From positions 1 to 55,805 of the forward strand of contig JAVKTT010000008.1 of NCBI GenBank assembly GCA_031460505.1: DNA of 55,805 bases. The letters run 5' to 3'. This DNA comes from JAAYTL01 sp031460505 (GTDB taxonomy: Bacteria; Bacillota; Clostridia; Tissierellales; Tissierellaceae). The translations under genes and the position numbers were made by a program. Numbering within the stretch: position 1 is the first letter of the stretch; each line of letters opens with the position of its first letter. The notes under the pieces were generated by a model. It had not been told where the DNA came from and ran no database searches. It worked only from the letters and a program-made list of their open reading frames with translations. This document shows positions 7,750 through 17,507 of the stretch, piece after piece.

Positions 7750-8755
7750 TGGTCTGCCTCCTTTTCGAATTCTTTACCTCAAACTTCCATGAATCCCTAA
7801 CCATATGCTCAACGCTTAGTCTTGCTTTCCACCCTAACTCTTGTTCAGCTTTTGATGAATCTGCATAGCATATTGCTATATCTCCAGGGCGTCTGCCAAC
7901 AATCTCGTAAGGAACATCCACACCATTTATCTTTATGAAAGTATTAATAATCTCTAAAACCGAAGTACCTTGACCTGTACCAAGATTATATATATTAACT
8001 CCATGTGATAAATTCTCAATAGCTTTCACATGCCCTTCAGCTAAATCTACAACATGAATATAATCTCTCACACCTGTACCGTCTATTGTATCATAATCAT
8101 TTCCAAATACACTTAGCTTATCTAACTTCCCATTTGCAACTTTAGTCACAAAAGGCATTAAATTATTTGGGATTCCATTAGGGTCCTCACCAATCAAACC
8201 ACTCTTGTGAGCTCCAACCGGATTAAAATATCGTAACAAAGAAACTGCAAAACCTTGATTAGCATTAGCTGTATCTATCAAAATCCTTTCACTCATTGAT
8301 TTTGTCGCACCATAGGGATTTGTCGTTTTCTTTAATTCCATATCCTCTTTTAATGGAGATAACTGGTCTCCATATACCGTTGCAGATGAACTAAAAACAA
8401 ACTTCCCAACTTTATACTTTAAGCACATCTTGCTAAGTATTATAGTAGAAACAATATTGTTATAATAATACTCAAGTGGTCTAGATACAGATTCACCAAC
8501 TGCCTTAAGGCCTGCAAAATGGATTACCCCATCGATTTTATGATTACTAAAAATTGATTCTAGCGAAGCTTCGTCAGTTACATCAACCTTATAAAAAATA
8601 GGGAATATTCCTGTTATTTTGTAAAGCTTGTCCAAAACCTCTATCTTTGAGTTGTTAAGATTATCAGCAATAATTACTGTATGATTATTTTTAATTAATT
8701 CTACTACTGTATGACTGCCGATAAATCCTAAACCTCCCGTTACTAAAATTTTCAT
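7736..8755 (-). CDS. galE: UDP-glucose 4-epimerase
   Basis: A 339-residue extended short-chain dehydrogenase. The NAD-binding TGGLGFIGSHT motif begins at residue 6. The catalytic FSSSATVYG (Ser/Thr) and NPYGATK (Tyr-x3-Lys) motifs are in place, and RYFNPVGAH and DYIHVVDLA are classic GalE blocks. The enzyme interconverts UDP-glucose and UDP-galactose, or possibly their N-acetyl forms. The 3' end overlaps galU. The carboxyl end runs on for a few basic residues after the usual GalE end, probably because of the overlap. Confidence 0.95.
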   Translation of the reverse strand: MKILVTGGLGFIGSHTVVELIKNNHTVIIADNLNNSKIEVLDKLYKITGIFPIFYKVDVTDEASLESIFSNHKIDGVIHFAGLKAVGESVSRPLEYYYNNIVSTIILSKMCLKYKVGKFVFSSSATVYGDQLSPLKEDMELKKTTNPYGATKSMSERILIDTANANQGFAVSLLRYFNPVGAHKSGLIGEDPNGIPNNLMPFVTKVANGKLDKLSVFGNDYDTIDGTGVRDYIHVVDLAEGHVKAIENLSHGVNIYNLGTGQGTSVLEIINTFIKINGVDVPYEIVGRRPGDIAICYADSSKAEQELGWKARLSVEHMVRDSWKFEVKNSKRRQTNEST

Positions 8756-8878
8756 AGTATTGAGTACCTCCTAGTTTATTTTGTAACCTAGAACATATCT
8801 ATAACAATCTTTAATCTCTATCTTAATTACATTATCTTATAATGTAAGTAATTATATCTTGTTTTTTATAAAATAAAA

Positions 8879-9550
8879 TTATTGTTTTTCCCATTCTCGT
8901 ATTGATCTGTGTTTTATCCAATTTTTTCCTTCAAGAAATATATCCTTATTTTCAATTAAACTTTTTTCTTCTAATTCCCACCATTTCGAACTTAATAAGT
9001 AATCCCGTTCTTCTTTATCAAATCTATATCTTATAAACTTAGCAGGCACTCCGCCTACTATTGAATATGGTTGAACATCTTTAGTCACAACACTACCAGC
9101 TCCAATAATCGCTCCATCTCCTATTGTTACTCCTTGCATAATAACTGCATTACTGCCTATCCAACAGTCATTTCCAATTATGGAAGCAGTGTGTAGTTCA
9201 TTATAAATTCCTTTTTGCCTAAAAATATTATCATCTCCATATAAATACGGTGATGTGCTGATAAAATTCGTTGGATGTGCTTCCACTCCAATTTGGCAGT
9301 TATACCCTATAGAACAAAATTTTCCTATTTTCGCTATTCCTATAACCGAGTTAGAATTAACATAACTGTAGTCTCCTATATCACTCGTTTTATAGACGAT
9401 TACATTTTTTAATATTTTTACTCGTAAACCTAACTTAGCTTGATTGTGTATATATGGTGAATAAATCTCACATTCTCTATATTTAATTTTAGCTTTGATT
9501 AAAAGAATATAGTCTTTTAAAAATTGAGGTAAATATTGCTTTAATCTCAT
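8879..9550 (-). CDS. CatB-like O-acetyltransferase (left-handed beta helix)
   Basis: A 223-residue hexapeptide-repeat acyltransferase of the xenobiotic/CatB type. Repeats such as IGKFCSIGYNCQIG, IGNDCWIGSNAVI and IGDGAIIGAGSVVTKDV mark the beta helix, and HPTNFIS carries the expected catalytic-loop histidine. The start at 9550 is preferred over an upstream ATG because its ATGA overlaps the stop of the preceding transferase gene, the usual coupling signal. It probably O-acetylates a sugar of the polysaccharide made by this locus. Confidence 0.85.
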   Translation of the reverse strand: MRLKQYLPQFLKDYILLIKAKIKYRECEIYSPYIHNQAKLGLRVKILKNVIVYKTSDIGDYSYVNSNSVIGIAKIGKFCSIGYNCQIGVEAHPTNFISTSPYLYGDDNIFRQKGIYNELHTASIIGNDCWIGSNAVIMQGVTIGDGAIIGAGSVVTKDVQPYSIVGGVPAKFIRYRFDKEERDYLLSSKWWELEEKSLIENKDIFLEGKNWIKHRSIREWEKQ

Positions 9551-10263
9551 TTTTTTATGCGCCTCTTTATCCATTCATAAGAACTATGACCTACTAAACT
9601 TCGTATCTTTTTCTTTACTAGTTCCTTATTAGACAACCATGATCCTGAAAAATGGTGAATTGTATAAGTATTATCTGTAATACTTATCTTTCCATCCTTA
9701 TAATTTTTTGCACAAAAATAGTCCATAGGAAAAATAGTTACCACATTATCTATAGATTGTAATTTTCCGTTTAGCTGAATCCCCATCCTTACACTAATGT
9801 TAGTAATAGTAGTAGTATTTGGAGTTAAATCTAGTTCTCCATTTTCTTTTACAAACCTTTTTCCATTATAAACTTCTAGATTCTCTTTAATCCACTGATT
9901 TCCTGCTCTTGCCCCCATAATACCAGTTGGCAATTCATTCAAGGTCTGAAATCCTGAAAAGGCCTCTTCTATCAAAAATTCACTGATATCTTTTATAACT
10001 TCTACATCTGTATCCATATATATACCCCCTTCTGTAAGAAGAGCGTATAGCCTTACGTAATCAGTTACAAATGCATACTTTTTACATTCATATGCTTGTT
10101 TTACATACGTATTTATATTAATATCAAAATTATCCTCATTCCATTCTTTTATTTCATAATCAGGTAAATACTTTTTCCAACTTTCTATGCATTTTAATGC
10201 TAGTTTAGGCATTTTCCCTTTACCAAACCAACAATAATGAATTATTTTAGGTATATTGCTCAT
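9547..10263 (-). CDS. GT32-type glycosyltransferase
   Basis: This 238-residue protein starts with PKIIHYCWFGKGKMP and contains a nucleotide-sugar binding DxD in GIYMDTDVEVI (about residues 87-97), the pattern of the Gly_transf_sug/GT32 family common in capsule clusters. The late HHFSGSW block is also typical. It is cytoplasmic or membrane-peripheral and should add one sugar to the lipid-linked repeat unit. It lies between the polymerase gene and the acetyltransferase, overlapping the latter by 4 nt. Donor and acceptor cannot be read from the sequence. Confidence 0.85.
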   Translation of the reverse strand: MSNIPKIIHYCWFGKGKMPKLALKCIESWKKYLPDYEIKEWNEDNFDININTYVKQAYECKKYAFVTDYVRLYALLTEGGIYMDTDVEVIKDISEFLIEEAFSGFQTLNELPTGIMGARAGNQWIKENLEVYNGKRFVKENGELDLTPNTTTITNISVRMGIQLNGKLQSIDNVVTIFPMDYFCAKNYKDGKISITDNTYTIHHFSGSWLSNKELVKKKIRSLVGHSSYEWIKRRIKK

Positions 10264-10289
10264 ATTTTCCTCCTAGTGATCATTCTATA

Positions 10290-11561
10290 TTAGGCATAAT
10301 ATCGTTCCCGGTTAAAAATATACAATGTTAATAAGATTGGAGAGTATATAACAATTATATTATAAAACGTATAACCGCTTATTAATAACACTATTAATGG
10401 TATACAACTACTCATGTACACATACTTATTAGATATTTTATCTAAAATTGACAAGCTACATCCTACAATAACACTATAAAAAAGCACTCCTATGTATCCG
10501 CCATTAATTAGAGCTTCTGTTATTCCCGATAAAGTAATCCCCCAATTTACTTGTGCTAAAGAAGCTACTCTCCATGTATTTACATAATAATTCCCCATGA
10601 AATAAACAAAATAACTTTCTGTAGAATATCCTTTAAATGGAACAAAACTCCGAGGTACATATGTTAATAATGTATAAAAATATCCATAATAAGGATCATT
10701 CATTATAGTGTTATCTACAAGTGTAGAATTACCTAAGCTTAACCAATATGTCCAATTTCGATCAAACTCTCCTATTACTATTTTTTTCATCATTGCTATT
10801 AAACTTTGTTCCGTTCCTTGTGTATTAACTTTAAAATACATAGCATATATAGCTGCAAAGGAAACTATACCTATTGCACCGTAAATTAATAATTTAACAT
10901 TTCTTTTCTTAATAAATAAATATAATAAGGGTAACAATATAACTAGAATCAAGTCTGTTCTTTGACCTCTAGAATATCCTACTATAAAAGAAACTACAGT
11001 TAAGAACATAGTTTTGCTTATAATATGTTTCTCTGAATATCCATCTATCATTTTTATCCAATAATATGTTGAGAGACCTATCGGAAACATTAATACTATC
11101 GCAAAAGGTCCTAACTTACTTAACCTCGCTCTCAAAATCATATTGTTACTTATATTAGTAATTCCTATATCTGCGATATGATATATACAAAATAGAAAAG
11201 AAAAAATTACAAACATATATATAATCATTTTAATCCAAACTATTACACTATTACTTATTATCCTTAGACTTTTTAACTGTCTTTTTTTTACACTTGATTT
11301 CATTTTAAGTAGTTTATATATAAAAAGCACTATACAATTACTTAAGCATAACACTATAATTCCTATAATATCTGTTGCTTTATCATATTTAACATATTTA
11401 AAATCTGTATTAGTAAGCTTAATTATTATATAGGGTAAAATAAAAAATATTACTTGTCCTAATAAATACCATGAAAATAACGATATTCTTTTCAATTTTT
11501 TTACTTTATATATAAAATATATAGTATAACTTAATAATAGTATTAAATATATTAGTAAAAT
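10290..11561 (-). CDS. Wzy-like polysaccharide repeat-unit polymerase, probable ATT start
   Basis: A multi-spanning membrane protein of about 423 residues with ten or more hydrophobic segments and a GYSRGQRTDLI loop like those of O-antigen polymerases. Such enzymes join lipid-linked repeat units outside the membrane. Start choice is unusual. An obvious TTG at 11495 has no ribosome site and removes the first membrane helix. The frame stays open upstream to 11561, where an ATT codon lies 7 nt after GGAGG. That start adds LLIYLILLLSYTIYFIYKV, a clean first helix. No ATG, GTG or TTG is available between, so ATT initiation is inferred. Confidence 0.75.
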   Translation of the reverse strand: MLLIYLILLLSYTIYFIYKVKKLKRISLFSWYLLGQVIFFILPYIIIKLTNTDFKYVKYDKATDIIGIIVLCLSNCIVLFIYKLLKMKSSVKKRQLKSLRIISNSVIVWIKMIIYMFVIFSFLFCIYHIADIGITNISNNMILRARLSKLGPFAIVLMFPIGLSTYYWIKMIDGYSEKHIISKTMFLTVVSFIVGYSRGQRTDLILVILLPLLYLFIKKRNVKLLIYGAIGIVSFAAIYAMYFKVNTQGTEQSLIAMMKKIVIGEFDRNWTYWLSLGNSTLVDNTIMNDPYYGYFYTLLTYVPRSFVPFKGYSTESYFVYFMGNYYVNTWRVASLAQVNWGITLSGITEALINGGYIGVLFYSVIVGCSLSILDKISNKYVYMSSCIPLIVLLISGYTFYNIIVIYSPILLTLYIFNRERYYA

Positions 11562-11643
11562 AAAATCTCCTCCTTTCTTAAATCTAATTTATTATTACAT
11601 AATATTTTTAAAAAATAAAAGTAATATTCACAAATTAAGGAAA

Positions 11644-11683
11644 TATTAGTGCTATCAAATAGATAAAGTTTATAGCACTAATA
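11644..11683. repeat. 11-bp stem hairpin between EpsE-like and polymerase genes
   Basis: TATTAGTGCTA (11644-11654) pairs exactly with TAGCACTAATA (11673-11683) around an 18-nt loop. No T-tract follows on either strand. It sits in the 263-nt gap of the polysaccharide operon and may stabilise or process the mRNA. The remainder of the gap shows no gene. Confidence 0.5.
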
Positions 11684-11824
11684 AATATAAATATCACGAT
11701 AGGTCTACCAGAATTTTGAAAAGTTATTTGAATTTACATATCATTAAGTTATTCACAAATTGTATTCGTTTGCTATTTTATAACCACCTAAGATCGAAAC
11801 CTATACGATTGAAAATCGCCATTA

Positions 11825-12628
11825 TTATTTATATGTTCTGAATTTTTTTTCATGATATTTCATTATCATTTTAGTCGGTAATAAGCCTATAATTAGCGGT
11901 TTATAAGCATAGAAAATATATTGAATAGGAATATCTAGTTTTGTACACCATTTCTTTCTAAGACGATATTCACATATCCTATATTTATATTTACGTTTTC
12001 TATAAGATTCCCTTCCCTCAAAGTAATCCAACAATATATCGCTTAAGTTGTAGCCTTTATATGTTTTTTCATACAGCTTGCACCACAAATCATAATCTTC
12101 AGTTCTTTGCGTTTCAGGACCTATAGTGTATCCGCCTACATCAAGAATTGATTTCCTTCTGATCATAACAGATGGATGTACAAAACTCCTTCCTAAATAT
12201 ACGTCAAGTTTTGTTACTTCACCTTTTCCTAAACTTTTTCCCCATATGCCATTATTATCGTACATATTGCGACCTGTCCCAACTATTGCATACTCTGGAT
12301 GAGCATCTAAAAAATCAACTTGTTTTTTAAATCTTTCTGGGTGAGATATATCATCATCATCCATTCTAGCTATATACTCTCCAGTGGCTACACTCAAACA
12401 ATTGTTTAATGTAGGAGCTAAGCTTAAATTTTTTGGATTTTGGATAAGCTTAACTCTACTATCTCTATTAGAAATTCTTTTTATAATATCAACACTATTA
12501 TCAGTTGATCCATCATCACATATAATAAATTCAAAATCGCTAAATGTTTGATTAAGTATAGAGTCTATTGCTATTTCTATTCGCTTTTCTCCATTAAAAA
12601 CTCCCATTATTACTGATACTTTTGGCAT
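11825..12628 (-). CDS. EpsE-like family 2 glycosyltransferase
   Basis: A 267-residue GT-A fold transferase. PKVSVIMGVFNGEKRIEIAI opens the domain, CDDGSTDNS binds the nucleotide and ARMDDDDISHPERF holds the DxD metal motif near residue 93. The whole protein, including the end AYKPLIIGLLPTKMIMKYHEKK, resembles Bacillus subtilis EpsE as I remember it; EpsE also works there as a flagellar clutch. The start at 12628 is chosen because AAAGGGG lies about 6 nt upstream. It probably adds a sugar to the exopolysaccharide unit. Any motility role is speculation. Confidence 0.85.
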   Translation of the reverse strand: MPKVSVIMGVFNGEKRIEIAIDSILNQTFSDFEFIICDDGSTDNSVDIIKRISNRDSRVKLIQNPKNLSLAPTLNNCLSVATGEYIARMDDDDISHPERFKKQVDFLDAHPEYAIVGTGRNMYDNNGIWGKSLGKGEVTKLDVYLGRSFVHPSVMIRRKSILDVGGYTIGPETQRTEDYDLWCKLYEKTYKGYNLSDILLDYFEGRESYRKRKYKYRICEYRLRKKWCTKLDIPIQYIFYAYKPLIIGLLPTKMIMKYHEKKFRTYK

Positions 12629-12849
12629 GTTATACCCCTTTCTCTTAGTTTTAATATGCACTTAGTTATATTATTATGTAAAATACTTTATACATTTAAT
12701 CAAAATAATCACACAGTAAACTTGAATAGTATACTTACATTGATAAATGTATCACAATTTTTTAAAAGTAACTCTACTATAAAAAAATATGGTATGTTTT
12801 ATATCAAGTTCATAAACTTATTGAAATATTTTATATAAATAAATTTATA

Positions 12850-13983
12850 CTATAAAAAATCCAGATAGATCTGTTCCATTCTTTTAAGGACATTTTCTAA
12901 AGAATACTTTTTTACTAATTCAATCCCTCTTTTACCAAATTCATTTCTTAACTTATCATCTTCATAAAGCTTTTTAATTGAATATGAAAAACTCTTCACA
13001 TCATCTGCTTTAACCACGTACCCATTCACTCCGGTATTAACTAAATCACGGTGTCCTCTTACATCTGTTACTACAAGAGGCCGCCCTGTGGCCATTGCTT
13101 CCATGACATTAACTGGCAACCCTTCACGTAAACTTGATGCTACAACCATGTCACACATAGGTAGTATTTCATTTACATCTTCTCGGAACCCTAAAAAATC
13201 TACCATATCACTAACTCCAAGTTCTTCAGCTAGTACTTGGCATTTCTTTAACAATGGTCCTGTTCCTGCCAAAACAAGCTTTGCATTTGGAATATCTTTT
13301 TTTAAATTTGCAATACTTTTTATAAGTAATTGTTGATTTTTATTATGGTTAAACTCAGCAGCGTAAAACATCAAAAACTGATTTTTACTATAGTTGAACT
13401 TCTCTCTGAGTTTTAGTATATCAGAGATTTCCAAAGGTCTAAAATGATCTGTATTCACTCCAACACCATTGACCATAACAATTTTTTTTGCCTTAAATCC
13501 ACCTTTAATAGCTCTTTCATAATCTTCCTTATTAATAGTTATCAAACAGTCTGTATAGTATGACATTGTTTTTTCTATCGGATAATAAAGCAACCAATTC
13601 TTTAACGGTGCCCCTTGGCAAAAATGAAAACCATGGGCAGTATATATCACTTTAGATCCATTTTTTCTGATATTTCGGGCTGCAAAACGTGTTAAAACAC
13701 CTACCAAAGGCGTATGACAATGTATAACATCATATTTATTATCATTTATAATATTTGCTAAATTCCTATATATCTGCAGATTCCTTAATTTAAATGGTGA
13801 ACGTTCAAAATTAATATTGTAAACTTTATCAACATAATCTAATTTAAGACTTCTAACACTCAAGTTGTCCTTACCCACAACATGTACTTCATAACCGTTC
13901 TCTTTAAACAACTTCATATATGGGGTATGAAAGTTTCTAATATGCCCCTGAATAGAGGCACAGAACAACACCTTTTTAACCAT
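12850..13983 (-). CDS. EpsD-like family 4 glycosyltransferase
   Basis: A 377-residue GT-B enzyme. The N-terminal acceptor domain starts KKVLFCASIQGHIRNFHTPY and has VIHCHTPLVG and YTAHGFHF blocks. The C-terminal donor domain carries LVLAGTGPL, VDFLGFREDV and the E-x7-E region SLREGLPVNVMEAMATG. This layout is that of GT4 enzymes such as EpsD of B. subtilis, which also sits next to EpsE. It likely adds a sugar to the growing lipid-linked unit. The 220-nt gap to the EpsE-like gene holds no convincing ORF. Confidence 0.88.
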   Translation of the reverse strand: MVKKVLFCASIQGHIRNFHTPYMKLFKENGYEVHVVGKDNLSVRSLKLDYVDKVYNINFERSPFKLRNLQIYRNLANIINDNKYDVIHCHTPLVGVLTRFAARNIRKNGSKVIYTAHGFHFCQGAPLKNWLLYYPIEKTMSYYTDCLITINKEDYERAIKGGFKAKKIVMVNGVGVNTDHFRPLEISDILKLREKFNYSKNQFLMFYAAEFNHNKNQQLLIKSIANLKKDIPNAKLVLAGTGPLLKKCQVLAEELGVSDMVDFLGFREDVNEILPMCDMVVASSLREGLPVNVMEAMATGRPLVVTDVRGHRDLVNTGVNGYVVKADDVKSFSYSIKKLYEDDKLRNEFGKRGIELVKKYSLENVLKRMEQIYLDFL

Positions 13984-14032
13984 TAATTTACCTTCTCTCT
14001 ATAAAATTACATCATAATGAAATTAAGAAACC

Positions 14033-15106
14033 TTATTCTATTCCACTTCTTAAACCACTACTTGCTAGTTTCCTCGCTATATATAATCTATTTCTAATAA
14101 TAACATCAAATAAGTAATTTTTTTTCACTTCTTTATAATCTTTATATATAGGTAACATGAAATTTTTTCGTCTGTTTTGTTTAAACCACTTTGCATATTC
14201 AACATTGCTTAAATTTCTATATGGTGTTAATTGTTTTATTTTACTACTTTCACTTATTTTCTCACTTGTTATGTGTTTCAATCTATGTTTCCCTTCCTCA
14301 AATGAATATCTAAACCAATGGAGAAATATCTCATTTATATCAGGATCCCACTCAATCGCAAGTTGAGTTTTGACAAAATCTGGATACTTTAGTTTAAAAT
14401 CAAAATACTCACAATCGGGCAAAATAAAATTTCCTAAGCAATATGCAATAGGAGACCCCTTATATACTTCTATCCCTTGAACACAATGTGAATGTGAACC
14501 AATTATTGCATTTGCACCTGAATCAATCAAAGCTCTACTTAATTGCCTATACATTGGGAATGGATACAATTCCATGTCAAAATTCCAATGTGGCATCACT
14601 ATTATGCATGCTTCTGGATGCTTGCTTCTAAGTTGCTTTATATCTTCTAATAATCTAAGTGGTTCTAATTTATTAACAACAACACTATTATCAATAATAT
14701 TTAGCATCAAATCCCAACAACAACCAATAAAAAAATATTTTCTACCATTTATATTTATTTCTTTACTTCTAGATGCTTCTATTTCATTGAATCCAGCTCC
14801 AAAGCTTATAATTTTATTACCTTCAAGGATCTCTAAAGTATTGTTCAATCCACCTTGAATATCTCCAATATGATTATTTGCTAGACTAACAATCTTCACA
14901 TTTAAGTGCTTCAATACTTTTATTGAGTCGTTATGATTAAACAATACCCGCTGACTTCGATATTTTTCACTATTGTGTATTAATGCACCTTCAAAATTGG
15001 CAACTGTTGTTTTATTTGTAAATATTGATTTAAATTCTTCTATCTCTACAATAAAATCTTTTGCAACTTTTGAATCTGGAATTGCAATATCTCCCAAGAA
15101 AATCAT
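14033..15106 (-). CDS. CapA-family metallophosphoesterase-like protein
   Basis: This 357-residue protein matches the bacterial capsule synthesis protein CapA/PgsA family, which has a calcineurin-like fold. Motifs: FLGDIAIPD at the very start, VANFEGAL, LANNHIGD (about residue 75), VMPHWNFDMELYP and GSHSHCVQGIEVY with the metal-binding histidines, then AYCLGNFILPD. Most CapA proteins carry an N-terminal membrane anchor; none is visible here, so it may be cytoplasmic. In other species CapA takes part in poly-gamma-glutamate export. No poly-glutamate ligase CapB/CapC lies nearby, so here it probably acts on the polysaccharide or an amino-acid substituent. Confidence 0.85.
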   Translation of the reverse strand: MIFLGDIAIPDSKVAKDFIVEIEEFKSIFTNKTTVANFEGALIHNSEKYRSQRVLFNHNDSIKVLKHLNVKIVSLANNHIGDIQGGLNNTLEILEGNKIISFGAGFNEIEASRSKEININGRKYFFIGCCWDLMLNIIDNSVVVNKLEPLRLLEDIKQLRSKHPEACIIVMPHWNFDMELYPFPMYRQLSRALIDSGANAIIGSHSHCVQGIEVYKGSPIAYCLGNFILPDCEYFDFKLKYPDFVKTQLAIEWDPDINEIFLHWFRYSFEEGKHRLKHITSEKISESSKIKQLTPYRNLSNVEYAKWFKQNRRKNFMLPIYKDYKEVKKNYLFDVIIRNRLYIARKLASSGLRSGIE

Positions 15107-15151
15107 TCATAGAACTCCCTTCAATAAGTTATCATTATTTAATTAATATTA

Positions 15152-16456
15152 TTACTTCTTATAATTACATACTATATATTTTCTTTTGCCAGAATTAAGT
15201 ACTGGAATTTCATTTCTATATTCAACTTCAACAATGCTATTATCTCCAACGATAGATTTTATAGTTGATAATATTATTGACTCATGATTAAAATTATCCA
15301 TCACATTTAGGATTATCTTGTATCTATTAATATCTTCTTGAATAAATTGAAACTGTTTTAATACATTACTATATTTCCAAAACCCATTAGTAATAGCATG
15401 TGGTGAAATCATCTCACCTCGTGTATTATAGATATTATCAACACGTCGACCATCTAATCTTGTAAGTACGGGAGTCTTTATATTACACTTGCTTTCATTT
15501 TGCATTATTCCAATATCTCCAGTGTCATAGCGTATCATAGGCATTGCTGTATTGAAGAGATCTGTAACCACTATTCGTCCAATTTCACCTTCATCTACAG
15601 GTAAATCACTCTCTAAGGAAAGTAACTCCACAATATAACTTGCCCTATTAATATGAAATTCTTTATGCTCAACACATTCATGACCTAATACTCCATTTTC
15701 CATATTTGAATATCTTTGAAGTACTTTACATCCAAAAGCCTCAATAATTGTTTTTCTCATATCATCATATAAAGGTTCAGATGCAGTTATAATACCTTCT
15801 AGACCAAATAAACTTGGATTATAGCCTTTTTTAATTGCAAATTCAGCAAGTGAGTAAACAGCTGAAGCATACCCTATTATAATTTTTATCTTTTTATCTT
15901 TCATAAGTATATTACATTGTTTTTCTAGGGCCCTATCTGATTGGTCGCTTACGTCAAAGTCAACCTCATTTTGCATCCAGAGTTTTAATTTTGATTTTCT
16001 ATTTTGTGAAGCAACAACATGTGCAAACATATGTTTAGTCCCCACTTTATAATCTGCCCATTGACTAAAATATATTAATTCTGCTTGTACACGATAATGT
16101 TTCTCTATTGGCTGATATATTGTAAAAGGAGATCCAGTTGAACCGCTTGTAGTCATCTTCCAGAGTTCTTCTTCTTTAAAGTCTTTTGACTTAATAGAAT
16201 TATAATTACTCCTTAAAATATTCTTATCTACAACTGGAAAATCTTGTAAAGAGCAAAATCCTTTATATTTTTCATAAAATTCAGTATTAGATACAGCATT
16301 ATTAAGTATTAATTGTAGCCTTTTCTTGTTTAAAGATTCAGCTAGTTCAGGATTTTCAATTATCTTCTTAATATCTGAATAGTGTTTACTAACTCTACTT
16401 TTCTTTAATTTATCAGCTATGCAAAACCCTTGTTCTCTTATCCATTGTCTAAACAT
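15152..16456 (-). CDS. CapK-like adenylate-forming enzyme (phenylacetate-CoA ligase family)
   Basis: A 434-residue protein of the PaaK/CapK adenylate-forming group. The phosphate-binding loop MTTSGSTGSPF is near residue 110, and the A7-type MIRYDTGDIG near residue 317 binds ATP ribose. Start at 16456 is chosen for the AGGGGG site 6 nt upstream. CapK homologues occur in many capsule clusters and are thought to activate a carboxylic acid for transfer onto the polymer. It sits next to FemAB-like and GNAT genes, which use activated acyl or aminoacyl donors, so a carboxylate or amino-acid decoration of the polysaccharide is plausible. Confidence 0.85.
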   Translation of the reverse strand: MFRQWIREQGFCIADKLKKSRVSKHYSDIKKIIENPELAESLNKKRLQLILNNAVSNTEFYEKYKGFCSLQDFPVVDKNILRSNYNSIKSKDFKEEELWKMTTSGSTGSPFTIYQPIEKHYRVQAELIYFSQWADYKVGTKHMFAHVVASQNRKSKLKLWMQNEVDFDVSDQSDRALEKQCNILMKDKKIKIIIGYASAVYSLAEFAIKKGYNPSLFGLEGIITASEPLYDDMRKTIIEAFGCKVLQRYSNMENGVLGHECVEHKEFHINRASYIVELLSLESDLPVDEGEIGRIVVTDLFNTAMPMIRYDTGDIGIMQNESKCNIKTPVLTRLDGRRVDNIYNTRGEMISPHAITNGFWKYSNVLKQFQFIQEDINRYKIILNVMDNFNHESIILSTIKSIVGDNSIVEVEYRNEIPVLNSGKRKYIVCNYKK

Positions 16457-16499
16457 ATATATCCCCCTGTATAATATAACTTCCACAGCTACTTTAATT

Positions 16500-17507
16500 T
16501 TAACTTCTATAACTTGGGAAAAATTCCCTATTTGCTTCAGGTTTTATTCTCATATACTGTTTCTCTAATTCTACATATACTTTATTATTCCAAATTCTTT
16601 TTCCAATGTAAAAATCAAATTCTGTATTATTTGCAAATCTTTTTTTAAATCTATATAATTGATCTTCTTCTGAGTTACTCCTGCCACCACCATGATGTAT
16701 TAATTTATAACCATTTTCTTTTCCCCATAATGTAATTGCATATCTTAACACATAAGCTGGTGATAATTTTAAGTATTCATTTAAAGTTCCAGATAAATGT
16801 ATGTGTATCAGTTTATCAAATATAAAATATAAACCTGCTGCTATTGTCTTATTTTCGTATATAGCCTTAACAAAAACTATATTATCATTGAAATTATTTA
16901 AGATGTTTTCAAAATACTTATCGCCAAAGTAATAATATTCACTAGCATCATTTCTCTCCATAGTTGAATTATATATATTAATAAATTCATCAATGTTCTT
17001 AGGTTTTTCATCTACTTGAAATGTAATTCCTTCTCTTAAAGCCTTTCTAATTATCTTCCTACAACTTTTACTAAATTCAAATTGAAATGGATCGTCAAAA
17101 TCTTTTAAATTTGTACCTAATGTTTTTCTCATATATTGAACATTATAGACTACTTTAAAATCATTGTGATTCTCTAACATTGGATGGAATCTTATAAATT
17201 CACTTATAATATTATTATCTTTACAATAAGCACTAAATGATTTTTTATATTCTTCAATAAGATCATTCCTATGTTCGTTATCTATACATTTAATAACAAT
17301 CGGGCCACCATATCCATATGGAGTTGTAATATCATAATATGTTTTATCTTCAACTTTTAAAGGTATTTTTCTTTTTATAAACATATTAGTTATTAAGCCT
17401 AAATCACTTTCATACTTAAATGTTTCAACTTTACCATCTTCAATTTCTTCATATAATTTTCCATATTTAGGTGAAAAATATATATCTGGTATCATAATAA
17501 TAATCAC
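16500..17507 (-). CDS. FemAB/BioF2-like acyl- or aminoacyl-transferase
   Basis: This 335-residue protein looks like a GNAT/FemAB-fold transferase. Supporting features are the internal KSCRKIIRKALREGITFQ segment followed by FINIYNSTMERNDASEYYYF, and the late HHGGGRSNSEEDQLYRFKKRF block that is shared with many lipid II:glycine-transferase-like proteins of polysaccharide clusters. FemAB proteins attach amino acids from aminoacyl-tRNA to peptidoglycan; relatives in capsule loci are mostly uncharacterised. The GTG start overlaps the stop of the upstream GNAT gene; an ATG four codons later (17495) is an alternative. Confidence 0.75.
   Translation of the reverse strand: MIIIMIPDIYFSPKYGKLYEEIEDGKVETFKYESDLGLITNMFIKRKIPLKVEDKTYYDITTPYGYGGPIVIKCIDNEHRNDLIEEYKKSFSAYCKDNNIISEFIRFHPMLENHNDFKVVYNVQYMRKTLGTNLKDFDDPFQFEFSKSCRKIIRKALREGITFQVDEKPKNIDEFINIYNSTMERNDASEYYYFGDKYFENILNNFNDNIVFVKAIYENKTIAAGLYFIFDKLIHIHLSGTLNEYLKLSPAYVLRYAITLWGKENGYKLIHHGGGRSNSEEDQLYRFKKRFANNTEFDFYIGKRIWNNKVYVELEKQYMRIKPEANREFFPSYRS

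Noticed and set aside
12656..12838. 60-codon plus-strand ORF between the glycosyltransferase genes
   Set aside because: A/T-rich, no ribosome site, opposite to the operon; likely chance.
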